From: JABDEZ01 sp965276955
Lineage (GTDB): Bacteria; Bacteroidota; Bacteroidia; Chitinophagales; Chitinophagaceae
DNA: 64,000 nt
NCBI GenBank assembly: GCA_965276955.1
Contig: CBDIBP010000031.1
Span: forward strand, 1 to 64,000
Direction of reading: 5' to 3'
Part shown: piece after piece, positions 56,495 through 64,000 of the stretch
Numbering within the stretch: the first letter of the stretch is position 1
How the letters are laid out: each line of letters starts with the position of its first letter
Made by a program: the position numbers and the translations under genes
Notes under the pieces: model-generated
Told to the model about the DNA's origin: nothing
Seen by the model: the letters and a program-made list of their open reading frames with translations, nothing else
Database searches by the model: none

Positions 56495-57403
56495 TTATTT
56501 AAATTCTTTAGGCTTCACTATAGTGAACACCCTGGAAATGTTGAAGCCTAAATGTATAGCGCCCTTGCTCCAGCTATCTGTTGTCTGCCCTATAAAAGTA
56601 CGCTCGGTAAGCCCTGGTGCATTAGTGAGCATCAGTTGAAAAACGTGGCCACCTGTTTCAATATCTATACCTACAGAGAGGGCATTATATGTTTGCTGCC
56701 CATTGTATAACATGTTCGCATTGTTGAGGCGACAATAATACTCCCCTGTAACAGCTATACGTTTGCTCACTTTTATGCGGCCACCCACACCCAGTGCAAA
56801 TGTGTTGTTCGAGAATTTAGTACTGTCTACGAGGTTGTAATGCACTATCGTAGGCATTAACTGTAAAGATATCCTGTCACTGAATTTACGTGCTATAAGT
56901 ATCTGGTTAGTATAATACAGCCTGTTGCTTGCATACCATTTATCGCCTGCCGGTACCGCAGGTGTAGGCGTAGTTTGCACTGACATAACGCCAACATAAC
57001 TTATGGTAACAGGTGCTCCATTAAATTTCTGATTCAGTAATTTTATCTTAACAAAGCCATCATCTTCTTTATTCAAAACACTGTGCCCGATACCTACCAT
57101 CAGCCACTTTGTGACCCCATAATCCAACGCAAGTTTTGTTGTGGCATCATCTATACCAAAAAAATTATGCGAACCTTGGTTCAATTGTCCAAAGCGGTGA
57201 TCGATACGAAAATCAAGAATGCCCGCCCCCAGGCTCTCCACACTGCTTCCATCAATGATACGGGTGGCTTTGAATGTAGCAGATACATTTTGTTTTTTGG
57301 GTGCAACACCACTATTAAGCATATCCATCAGGCTATCAGTTTGCGCAAATGCGCTTACCTGTAACAAACTCAATGCAATAAAAAATGATAAACGTTTAAA
57401 CAT
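56495..57403 (-). CDS. DUF5777 family beta-barrel protein
   Basis: 302 residues with a signal peptide (IALSLLQVSAFAQ). FRIDHRFGQLNQGSHNFFGIDDATTKLALDYGVTKWLMVGIG and GHVFQLMLTNAPGLTERTFIGQT are DUF5777 motifs (lipid or electron-transfer linked outer-membrane barrels). It is the last gene of the operon that also encodes YceI and two heme-type proteins, as is common in this phylum. Confidence 0.83.
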   Translation of the reverse strand: MFKRLSFFIALSLLQVSAFAQTDSLMDMLNSGVAPKKQNVSATFKATRIIDGSSVESLGAGILDFRIDHRFGQLNQGSHNFFGIDDATTKLALDYGVTKWLMVGIGHSVLNKEDDGFVKIKLLNQKFNGAPVTISYVGVMSVQTTPTPAVPAGDKWYASNRLYYTNQILIARKFSDRISLQLMPTIVHYNLVDSTKFSNNTFALGVGGRIKVSKRIAVTGEYYCRLNNANMLYNGQQTYNALSVGIDIETGGHVFQLMLTNAPGLTERTFIGQTTDSWSKGAIHLGFNISRVFTIVKPKEFK

Positions 57404-57429
57404 CTTTTGACAAATTTATTATTGTGAAA

Positions 57430-57981
57430 TTATTTTTGGGACAGGTCACTCTCAATGCTGATAGTGGCATTCTTAGCCACCTTATCGGCAACCAGGTTGG
57501 GCACCTTCACCTTATAGTCGGCAAGCGCTATCACAAACTTTGCTTTCAGTTTCACACCCTTGCCCGTTACAACAACGCTACCCGGTACTGCGACCTCATT
57601 GGTCACGCCATGTATGGTGAGCTTGCCAGTTACAGTTGTTTCGTAAGTGCCTTCTTTTGAAAAATTTATAGCTGCAATATTTTTCATGGTACCGCGAAAC
57701 TCCGCTTTGGGGAACTTATCGCTCTCCATGTAATTCTCATTAAAATGCTCTTGCATCAGTTCACGCTCAAACTTAAAGCTCTTGATAGGTACCTGAAAAA
57801 TAACGGCGCCCGTTTTAGCATCTACTATACTGGCTACTTCATTATTCACAGCTTCAATTTTTTCAGGTGAGCTTTTAGTGGTGGCATCAAAGAAGACTTT
57901 ACCGGTCCTGGTCAAGTATTTTTGTGCAAATACAGGAGTGCCGCTCATTAAGATGAAGAGTGCAACGATCAGCTTTTTCAT
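57430..57981 (-). CDS. YceI-family periplasmic protein
   Basis: 183 residues with a signal peptide (ALFILMSGTPVFAQ). KFERELMQEHFNENYMESDKFPKAEFRG and TGKLTIHGVTNEVAVP are YceI lipocalin-like motifs; the fold binds polyprenoids. It lies between the DUF5777 gene and the small heme-type protein in one operon. Confidence 0.88.
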   Translation of the reverse strand: MKKLIVALFILMSGTPVFAQKYLTRTGKVFFDATTKSSPEKIEAVNNEVASIVDAKTGAVIFQVPIKSFKFERELMQEHFNENYMESDKFPKAEFRGTMKNIAAINFSKEGTYETTVTGKLTIHGVTNEVAVPGSVVVTGKGVKLKAKFVIALADYKVKVPNLVADKVAKNATISIESDLSQK

Positions 57982-58003
57982 GTTCTGTTTTTTGTTAAGT
58001 TAT

Positions 58004-58387
58004 TTAATTATTTTTAGCGCCTTTGTTTACCCAGGCAGTAATTTTGTTGATACTGCATGAGGATAATTTGGCCAAATTCTTAGGCATTGCATTATAACCG
58101 GTTGCCCAGTTAATATCGTTAAGCAATAAGGCGGAGGCTATGGGCTGTATACCAGCATATGTGGTAAAGTCATATCCACTCGTCGCCTTCCCTGCCACAT
58201 CATGGCATCCACCAGCAATATTACAACTTGTTGTAAATATAGGCGCTATATCCTTAGCATAGGAAACAGCAGATGTATCGCAGGTATTGGTCAACGGTGC
58301 AACATACAGCTGATCTGCTTTGTCGTTGTAACAGCCAGCCATAACTAACAATAGCAGTGTGGCCACACCCGATAATTTATTCTTCAT
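58004..58387 (-). CDS. Small c-type cytochrome-like lipoprotein
   Basis: 127 residues from ATG 58387 (the frame begins at 58405). The signal ends in a lipobox VMAGC. SYAKDIAPIFTTSCNIAGGCHDVAGKAT carries an unusual C-x5-C-H heme-like site, and NAMPKNLAKLSSCSINKITAWVNKGAKNN is the distal Met-containing part. It shares the fold of the following gene's product. Start favoured by signal-peptide position. Confidence 0.72.
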   Translation of the reverse strand: MKNKLSGVATLLLLVMAGCYNDKADQLYVAPLTNTCDTSAVSYAKDIAPIFTTSCNIAGGCHDVAGKATSGYDFTTYAGIQPIASALLLNDINWATGYNAMPKNLAKLSSCSINKITAWVNKGAKNN

Positions 58388-58451
58388 AGCAGTTCTTCCT
58401 TCCATATTTTACGCTATTACGCTATCTGTTCAGCAATACAAACAATAAATA

Positions 58452-59138
58452 CTAATTATTAGGTGCTCCTGCCGCTACCCATTTCTTTATCTGTGTTATC
58501 TGGCAATCCTGCAACATACTACCACCTAATGGCATGGCATTGTAGCCGGCTGAGTGGGAAACATCGCCTATCAGCCTTCCATTTATCGCTGCATCTTTTA
58601 CATCTGCATATGTAGCCAACCCGCCGCCGGTTGATGAAGATGAACTATGACAGCCCACACAATATGTTTGCATTATTGGCGCTATGGCACCACTATACGT
58701 AAAGTTCGTGGTGTCACAATTACTGGTGCTGCACGCACCACTGTCAATAGCTCCCGTTGCTATCCATCTCTTTAACACATCCAGCTCGGCAGCCGATAGA
58801 CCTGGGGCATCCTTCGGCATTACATCTACTCCAAAAATGTGCATACTCACAGATTGCCATATTTTACTTGCCGCCGGGTTGCCGGGTACTATTCCTTTCC
58901 TTACCACATCAGTATAATTATCCAGTACATAGCCACCCCTCGCACCACCGGCATCGTGGCAACCACCCTTTGCACAGTTAGACTGAAAAATAGGAAGCAC
59001 ATCGCGTTCAAAACATATGGTCGGGTCGCCAGTGCGAAGAGCTTCAGGCAGCACATATGCCTGGTGTTGGCAAGAGTACAAAAATGCCATACAGCCAACA
59101 AAAGCCAATATTCCGATAAAAAAACTTGTTCTCTTCAT
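58452..59138 (-). CDS. Two-domain c-type cytochrome-like protein
   Basis: 228 residues with a lipobox-like start (MAFLYSC). The first domain has CFERDVLPIFQSNCAKGGCHDAGG (C-x4-C-H) and DVMPKDAPGLSAAELDVLKRW. The second has MQTYCVGCHSS (C-x2-C-H) and YNAMPLGGSMLQDCQITQIKKWVAAGAP. It probably binds two hemes and is periplasmic or surface attached. It is the first gene of the operon. Confidence 0.78.
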   Translation of the reverse strand: MKRTSFFIGILAFVGCMAFLYSCQHQAYVLPEALRTGDPTICFERDVLPIFQSNCAKGGCHDAGGARGGYVLDNYTDVVRKGIVPGNPAASKIWQSVSMHIFGVDVMPKDAPGLSAAELDVLKRWIATGAIDSGACSTSNCDTTNFTYSGAIAPIMQTYCVGCHSSSSSTGGGLATYADVKDAAINGRLIGDVSHSAGYNAMPLGGSMLQDCQITQIKKWVAAGAPNN

Positions 59139-59601
59139 TAAGTTTCAATTAAGTCTTGCAACACAAAATTTAACCGCAGATGATCTATGATCTTACAGTA
59201 AGAATATTCCCGCTTGGGGTGGCCGTGTAGGATGCCGAACCCGATGGTAGTGAGCCGCTCACAAGATAGCTCATGAACTGCAGCTCGCAGGCTTTCCTTA
59301 TAACAGGAACGTATTATAAGCTGATTTTATTTTAAAGATCAACTTTTATATACAGGTTGAAAATTCCGTTATCGGTCGTAAACATAGAAGACCGGCTAAG
59401 AAATAGCCAAATATAGTGTGTCTATCCACACATGTAACAGACAATGCTGAGGACAGCTTGGGACTATATGCTGCAATATTTTACCAAACAATTGCAACCT
59501 GTATATACGTTATAGTGGCTGGCTGAGAAAAAAAATTATTACATTTACCCGGCAATACGGAATAGAAGAAAGAAAACTATTTCTACAATTGTGTCCTTTC
59601 T
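59139..59601. other. Intergenic region, no gene seen
   Basis: About 460 bp between divergent genes. I see no ORF of note, no tRNA and no clear hairpin. A near-match -7 sequence (TAAATTTTG) for the cytochrome operon lies on minus near the start at 59138. The region looks like ordinary non-coding sequence. Confidence 0.4.
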
Positions 59602-60447
59602 ATGTCAGAGGTAATGAACAACAATTTGAATCAGCAGGTTTACACTATTCACAATAGTGATGCCCTACTCAACCAGGTAGATAAGGTGATCTGTGTGTTG
59701 CTGCCACGTGGGGTACTCATTGCTGGCTTCAGCGACCGCGGCGATCTGCTGATGATACGCCACAGCGATTATAAACGCGACCTGCCGATATGGATACTGG
59801 ACTTTTTTGAGCACCAGTTCATAAACGAGCCGCTGCTTACAGATTCCACCAAAGTAACTTCTGTATTCATAGCTTCCGATAAAAGCTATATAGTACCCGA
59901 TGCCTTGTATAGCGAAGAAACAGCACAAGAGTGGATAAGAAAACTACACTACATAGAAATAAATGAGACCATAGCCACCTACCCGCTTCGCGATGACAAA
60001 GCTGTATTTGTATATGCCTGGGCATCGGCAATAGAGAGCCTGGTGAACAGGTACTTTACAAAGGCTAAATTTTTCCCGCTGCCTGCCTACCAGTTCCAAA
60101 AACCAAAGACCAACAATGCCACCATTACAGCCTGTATCACTACAGATGCTGTTTTTGCTACATTGTATGATAACAAGACACTGTATTGGCACCAGTATTT
60201 CGATTATGAAACTGCTGAAGATATAGCCTACCAGATAAAACTGCTGTGCGCTCAAAACGAGATAGATGTGGATACACTGGAGCTGCATTGCAGCGTCACC
60301 AGCCGCAATGTAGGACGCATAGTTTCTGACCTCACACAGTATTTTCCCGACCTCAAAAGTGGTGTGGAGAACATTCACGGGGGCGAGAACGAGTATAACT
60401 GGAGCGGCACATTAAGTTTGTTACAACAGCTATATGCATGCGCATAG
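59602..60447 (+). CDS. DUF3822 family protein
   Basis: 281 residues. The FtsA-like, ASKHA-type layout of Bacteroidota DUF3822 proteins is recognisable in YVPAF-like patches, SDKSYIVPDALYSEE, ALYDNKTLYWHQYF and LHCSVTSRNVGRIV. Its gene overlaps rsmD by 10 bp, the usual DUF3822-rsmD-coaD order in this phylum. The function is unknown. Confidence 0.82.
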   Translation: MSEVMNNNLNQQVYTIHNSDALLNQVDKVICVLLPRGVLIAGFSDRGDLLMIRHSDYKRDLPIWILDFFEHQFINEPLLTDSTKVTSVFIASDKSYIVPDALYSEETAQEWIRKLHYIEINETIATYPLRDDKAVFVYAWASAIESLVNRYFTKAKFFPLPAYQFQKPKTNNATITACITTDAVFATLYDNKTLYWHQYFDYETAEDIAYQIKLLCAQNEIDVDTLELHCSVTSRNVGRIVSDLTQYFPDLKSGVENIHGGENEYNWSGTLSLLQQLYACA

Positions 60448-60983
60448 TAGGGGGTACCTTTAGTGGCAGACGGTTCGATCCGCCAGCCAATATACCCGCA
60501 AGGCCTACTACAGAAATGGCCAGGGAAGCACTTTTCAATATACTTAACAATCTTACAGACCTTAAAGACATAGTAGCGCTGGAACTTTTTGGCGGCACAG
60601 GCAGCGTCAGCTACGAACTGGCCTCAAGAGGCGCTAAAGAAATAACGCTGGTAGAGCGCGACCCTACCAGTATAGACTTTATAAAGAAGACGGCCAGGAC
60701 GCTCGATATTGCCGATAAGCTGCACATAGTACGTGGCGATGCGTTCAAGTTCCTGAAACAATGCACAGAGCAATACGATCTTATATTTGCAGACCCACCC
60801 TATGCACTCATAAATATGGATGAGCTGCCTATGCTTATATTTGAGCGCAAAATGCTGCGCCCTAACGGTATATTTGTCTTGGAGCACACCACAAGAAATA
60901 GTTACCAGCAGCACCCCAATTTCCTGCGTATGAAAAATTACGGCACTACTTTCTTTACTTTCTTCACCCAACCAAGTGAATAG
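60438..60983 (+). CDS. rsmD: 16S rRNA (guanine966-N2)-methyltransferase
   Basis: 181 residues. MRIVGGTFSGRRFDPP opens the family, ARPTTEMAREALFNIL follows, LELFGGTGSVSYELASRG is the SAM motif and FADPPYAL the catalytic NPPY-type motif. It methylates G966 of 16S rRNA in ribosome assembly. It overlaps the upstream gene and lies 2 bp before coaD. Confidence 0.92.
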   Translation: MRIVGGTFSGRRFDPPANIPARPTTEMAREALFNILNNLTDLKDIVALELFGGTGSVSYELASRGAKEITLVERDPTSIDFIKKTARTLDIADKLHIVRGDAFKFLKQCTEQYDLIFADPPYALINMDELPMLIFERKMLRPNGIFVLEHTTRNSYQQHPNFLRMKNYGTTFFTFFTQPSE

Positions 60984-60985
60984 AC

Positions 60986-61444
60986 ATGCAACGCATTTGC
61001 TTATTTCCCGGTACTTTTGACCCCATAACACTTGGCCACGTAGATGTGATAAAACGCGCCGTCTCCCTGTTCGACAAACTCGTGATAGGCGTAGGTATCA
61101 ACTCGTCCAAGCAGCCCATGTTCACCGTAGAGCAGCGCACCACTTGGATAAAAGAGATCTTTGCTGACGACCCGCGCATAGAGGTGACCGGCTATGAAGG
61201 CCTTACCGTAAATTACTGCAAAGAAATAGGGGCCAACTATATACTGCGTGGCATACGCTACGTGGCCGATTTTGAATACGAAAAAGCCATAGCTGATATG
61301 AACCGCATGCTATCGCACGAAGTAGAGACCATCTTTCTCACCTGTGCGCCCCAGTATTCCACTATCTCATCCACCATAGTGCGCGATGTCATCCGCAATG
61401 GCGGCGATGTTAGCCTGTTCATTCCTAAAGAAATAAAGTTTTAA
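60986..61444 (+). CDS. coaD: Phosphopantetheine adenylyltransferase
   Basis: 152 residues. CLFPGTFDPITLGHVDVIKRA has the HxGH-type nucleotide-transfer motif (TLGH), and YILRGIRYVADFEYEKAIADMN and STISSTIVRDV are CoaD signatures. It makes dephospho-CoA, the precursor of the CoA and PPTase substrate. Ordinary housekeeping gene. Confidence 0.95.
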   Translation: MQRICLFPGTFDPITLGHVDVIKRAVSLFDKLVIGVGINSSKQPMFTVEQRTTWIKEIFADDPRIEVTGYEGLTVNYCKEIGANYILRGIRYVADFEYEKAIADMNRMLSHEVETIFLTCAPQYSTISSTIVRDVIRNGGDVSLFIPKEIKF

Positions 61445-61654
61445 ACCGGAATAATGATCATCGCTGCACACTCGGTGCAACAAAGGATATAGATGTATCT
61501 CGTTCATGCTTCAGGCACCTTTGGGGAGCGTTGGCAAAAGCAGGAAAGCCCAATTAGAGATGAACGGGTTGGAATATGTTAATAGATGATAATGGTTCGC
61601 TCACAAACAAGTGCTCCACGATCGGAGTTTCCGTACAATACACGCAGCATAGCC

Positions 61655-61684
61655 CTTTTGATCCGCGGAGCGATCGATCAAAAG
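61655..61684. repeat. 9-bp inverted repeat CTTTTGATC...GATCAAAAG
   Basis: Arms 61655-61663 and 61676-61684 with a 12-nt loop sit directly before the longer palindrome at 61695. Confidence 0.6.
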
Positions 61685-61694
61685 TCGCCTTTTC

Positions 61695-61738
61695 TTTTGT
61701 TACTTTTCTTTTGGCGAAGCAAAAGAAAAGTAACAAAA
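61695..61738. repeat. Perfect 19-bp palindrome (REP-like element)
   Basis: TTTTGTTACTTTTCTTTTG (61695-61713), a GCGAAG loop, and its exact reverse complement (61720-61738). From memory, this motif with its translated form FAKRKVTKEK recurs between genes of many Bacteroidota, where it gives rise to spurious small proteins. It is probably a dispersed intergenic repeat, possibly a transcript-end or RNA-stability element. Confidence 0.7.
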
Positions 61739-61806
61739 TGCTAGGCAGAAAATAAGTGAAAAATAAATTAGCAAAAGAATGCGTAGTAAAATATATGATA
61801 CTGCGA

Positions 61807-62139
61807 TCATGCAGCTCGCCCTGTCACATCCACCTGCTTCCTATCCATAGCCTTAGCGCGTATATAACGCATGGTCTCCAGGTTCAATCTTTTTATTACC
61901 AGGTATATGACCACCCCATCATCCATCCATCCTATTACCGGTATCCAGTCGGGTATCAGGTCAAACGGAGATACTACGTATATTACCCCCAGTATCAATA
62001 CTATCGTTGTAAAAAAAGACATCCGGTATTTACCGCTCAGCGCTTCACGTACCATTTGCCACATCGTCCTTTTGTTCTTGAATAAGCTCCACCCATGGCG
62101 AACAGTATTTAAAGAACGTGCTGATGTATATCTCCCCAT
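61807..62139 (-). CDS. YkvA (DUF1232) family membrane protein
   Basis: 110 residues. LGVIYVVSPFDLIPDWIPVIGWMDDGVVIYLVIK is the DUF1232 signature, with hydrophobic segments around it. The function is unknown. It is single-gene and common in the phylum. Confidence 0.85.
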   Translation of the reverse strand: MGRYTSARSLNTVRHGWSLFKNKRTMWQMVREALSGKYRMSFFTTIVLILGVIYVVSPFDLIPDWIPVIGWMDDGVVIYLVIKRLNLETMRYIRAKAMDRKQVDVTGRAA

Positions 62140-62261
62140 TTCATTCTCTCTTTTGCTGTAAAATTACTACACGTAATGTTTGAGCTATGTTAATCATTAC
62201 CACATCAAATGTCGGCAGTCGATGATATACACCCACTGCCGGCATTGCATTTTATATACAC

Positions 62262-64000
62262 TTACGCCTTAGGATCCAGCGCTTTCTTTATCCTGTAAGA
62301 GATGTCCTGCAGGTGGTACTTGCTCATTTTATCGGTGGTGCCAGGTATGGCAGCATCTACCTGCACCTTCAGCGCGGTGAGTTGCGCACGGGCCACAGAT
62401 GGCACATCCGTATTCTTCACATTAGGGTTCAACAGTGCAGCCATAAAACCAGTAGGTGCAGGGCCTGCAGACGCAGGATTAATGAGATTGTTCAGCGCGT
62501 CCACATATGCTTTTTGCAGGTTGCGGCGATATTCATCGATCGCTTTTTTGGTCTTCAGTTCGCTCCATACACCACTCTTTACATCATCCATCATTTCCGC
62601 TATGGTATACGTGTTCTTACTGCCAAACCTGCTGCTGCATAGCGATAACCTATACAACCTCGCACCCGAAAGAAGTCCGTTCAGGGCCGATGTCTGTACG
62701 GTGCTTACTATCTCGGCAGTATTAGGGTTGCTTATCTTGTTCAGTATCTCCTTGTTCAAAAGCCATTCCGGCGTGGCGAACAGTTGTTTGTTCAGGAACT
62801 CCACCGCTTCTTTCTGTACCGCTTTAGGTGTAGGTTCGTACACCTCTTCACCGGTTTGTTCCACACTCTTTGGTGTTTCATATATGCCACCCACATTGCG
62901 CACCACGTGGCCCATGTAGCGGGCATATTGGTTTACCAGTGCAGCATACATTTCGTGCAGGTTCTCGTACTTGTCTGCTTCTTCCTTGGTCCATTCCGGC
63001 AACTGCAATATTTCACGCTTCATGTTCTTTATACCATAGGTGCTTGCCTTCATACTATTGTCGCCCAGGTCTTCTGTTTGCGAGCGTGGATCGAAGGGGT
63101 TGCTTTCCGTGCCGAACCATAGGCGCGGGTTAGCCCTCAGGCTGTCTATCACCCACTTGTTCACTATCTTTTTATCTTCTTTTTCATTTTTAGCAAAGCT
63201 GGCCTTGTACCCCCATTGTATGGCCCATTTATCATACTCACCTATCCGCGGGAATAGGCCTGTTTCGCTGATGTTGTCTTCGGGTTGTGCCACATAGTTA
63301 AAACGCGCATAGTCCATTATGGACGCCGTATGCCCATGCGCCTCTACCCATGCTTTATTACGCAGCAGCTCCACCGGCGTGCGGCTGCTGCTGCCCATGT
63401 TGTGGCGCAGGCCCAGCGTATGCCCCACTTCATGCGATGATACAAAACGTATCAGTTGTCCCATCAGCTCGTCGTCAAATTCCATTTTCCTGGCCTTGGG
63501 GTCTACTGCGCTCGCTTGCACCATATACCAGTCGTGCAGCAGTTTCATTACGTTGTGGTACCAGCCTATGTGGCTTTCTATTATCTCGCCCGTGCGGGGG
63601 TCGTGCACATTAGGGCCATACGCATTCTCCACGTCCGATGGCAGGTATCTCAGCACCGAATACCGCGCATCTTCCAGTTCAGCCACAGTATCCTTGCCCG
63701 TCCATTCCCTCGCCATTATAGCATTTTTAAAGCCTGCTTGCTCAAAGGCCACCTGCCAGTCGTTTATACCCTGTATCAGGTATGGGCGCCATTTTTTGGG
63801 TGTCGATGGGTCTATGTAGTACACTATAGGTTTCTTGGGCTCTACCATTTCTCCACGCTTCCATTTTTCTATATCCTCATCCTTAGGCTCCAGTCTCCAG
63901 CGCACTATAAATACCTGCGGGTCTACCTTCTGCTGGTTGTCGCTGAACACTACATAATCATCAGCAAAAAAGCCTACCCGCGGGTCGAACAATCGCTTAG
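62262..64000 (-). CDS. Zinc-dependent metalloprotease, metzincin type (partial)
   Basis: At least 579 residues; the frame reads on through position 64000 (KRLFDPRVGFF), so the N-terminus is outside the window. HEVGHTLGLRHNMG is the HExxHxxGxxH zinc motif. IVYYIDPSTPKKWRPYLIQGINDWQVAFEQAGF is the conserved preceding segment of the DUF5117/DUF5118 Bacteroidota proteases, which are secreted. The C-terminal 250 residues are helical. Substrate unknown. Confidence 0.85.
   Translation of the reverse strand, partial: KRLFDPRVGFFADDYVVFSDNQQKVDPQVFIVRWRLEPKDEDIEKWKRGEMVEPKKPIVYYIDPSTPKKWRPYLIQGINDWQVAFEQAGFKNAIMAREWTGKDTVAELEDARYSVLRYLPSDVENAYGPNVHDPRTGEIIESHIGWYHNVMKLLHDWYMVQASAVDPKARKMEFDDELMGQLIRFVSSHEVGHTLGLRHNMGSSSRTPVELLRNKAWVEAHGHTASIMDYARFNYVAQPEDNISETGLFPRIGEYDKWAIQWGYKASFAKNEKEDKKIVNKWVIDSLRANPRLWFGTESNPFDPRSQTEDLGDNSMKASTYGIKNMKREILQLPEWTKEEADKYENLHEMYAALVNQYARYMGHVVRNVGGIYETPKSVEQTGEEVYEPTPKAVQKEAVEFLNKQLFATPEWLLNKEILNKISNPNTAEIVSTVQTSALNGLLSGARLYRLSLCSSRFGSKNTYTIAEMMDDVKSGVWSELKTKKAIDEYRRNLQKAYVDALNNLINPASAGPAPTGFMAALLNPNVKNTDVPSVARAQLTALKVQVDAAIPGTTDKMSKYHLQDISYRIKKALDPKA

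Larger units (their letters stand above)
61445..61806. other. Intergenic region carrying palindromic repeats
   Basis: About 360 bp without a supported gene. A 60-residue minus-strand frame (61554-61736) exists only because of the palindromes listed separately. The rest is unremarkable. Confidence 0.5.

Noticed and set aside
59139..59601. Search for a tRNA or small RNA in the long gap
   Set aside because: No cloverleaf, no conserved hairpin and no clear promoter-terminator pair could be seen.
61554..61736. 60-residue minus-strand frame FAKRKVTKEK...
   Set aside because: It is created by the palindromic repeat and is the typical spurious translation of that element.

Overview
The window looks like a chromosomal segment of a member of the Bacteroidota, most probably a Chitinophagaceae-like organism. 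This is inferred from gene content and signals, not from a database search. The pointers are flexirubin-type dialkylresorcinol/aryl-polyene pigment genes, a CrtI/CrtB/CrtD carotenoid operon with a type I IPP isomerase, bacillithiol genes (BshC, YtxJ), several families typical of the phylum (DUF3822, DUF5777, DUF1835, SRPBCC next to a B12-binding MerR regulator), weak Shine-Dalgarno sites, and promoters of the TTG...TAnnTTTG type.

Layout. 0-4.5 kb: a frameshifted radical-SAM gene running off the left edge, a membrane protein, a cupin, a DUF1835 protein and a secreted esterase, all on the minus strand. 4.6-16.1 kb: the flexirubin/dialkylresorcinol locus. Acyl ligase, ketosynthase and a truncated ketosynthase lie on plus, converging with a ten-gene minus operon (small exported protein, DarA, DarB, a small conserved protein, a BtrH-like papain-fold protein, an ABC exporter pair, ACP, ketosynthase and chain-length factor). 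16.4-22.8 kb: a beta-helix lipoprotein, then a five-gene operon (sigma factor, crtI, crtB, idi, crtD). 22.9-30 kb: sucC (frameshifted), a pterin dehydratase, small membrane and secreted proteins, PspC, an AT-rich two-gene AAA-ATPase/TOPRIM module that looks like a defence system, and aconitase. 30-41 kb: housekeeping and envelope genes (GNAT, a Gln-rich repeat protein, GT2, exonuclease, Mpl, porin, BshC, two SDRs with an AraC regulator). 41-45.3 kb: radC, a Gfo/Idh oxidoreductase, a lipoprotein and a sugar transferase, all broken by frameshifts. 45.3-49 kb: gcvT, pyrH, a vWA protein. 48.6-54.5 kb: SRPBCC plus a CarH/LitR-like B12 photoreceptor regulator, converging with a second type II fatty-acid-like cluster (PPTase, ACP, KS, dehydratase, enoyl reductase, FabD). 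54.6-64 kb: YtxJ, a MATE exporter, a cytochrome/YceI/DUF5777 operon, DUF3822-rsmD-coaD, a palindromic repeat, a YkvA protein and a metzincin protease running off the right edge.

How it fits together. The window is dominated by pigments: carotenoid synthesis, flexirubin-type dialkylresorcinol and polyene synthesis, a PPTase and ACP set able to serve them, and a probable light-sensing regulator about 26 kb from the carotenoid operon. The carotenoid promoter carries a near-identical repeat over its -7 box that could be that regulator's operator. Genes for tyrosine ammonia-lyase, the polyene ketoreductase and carotenoid end-group enzymes are not in the window.

Quality warning. Single-base indels interrupt the first gene, sucC and everything from about 41.4 to 44.8 kb. 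Because sucC is a core TCA gene, sequence error is at least as likely as real decay.
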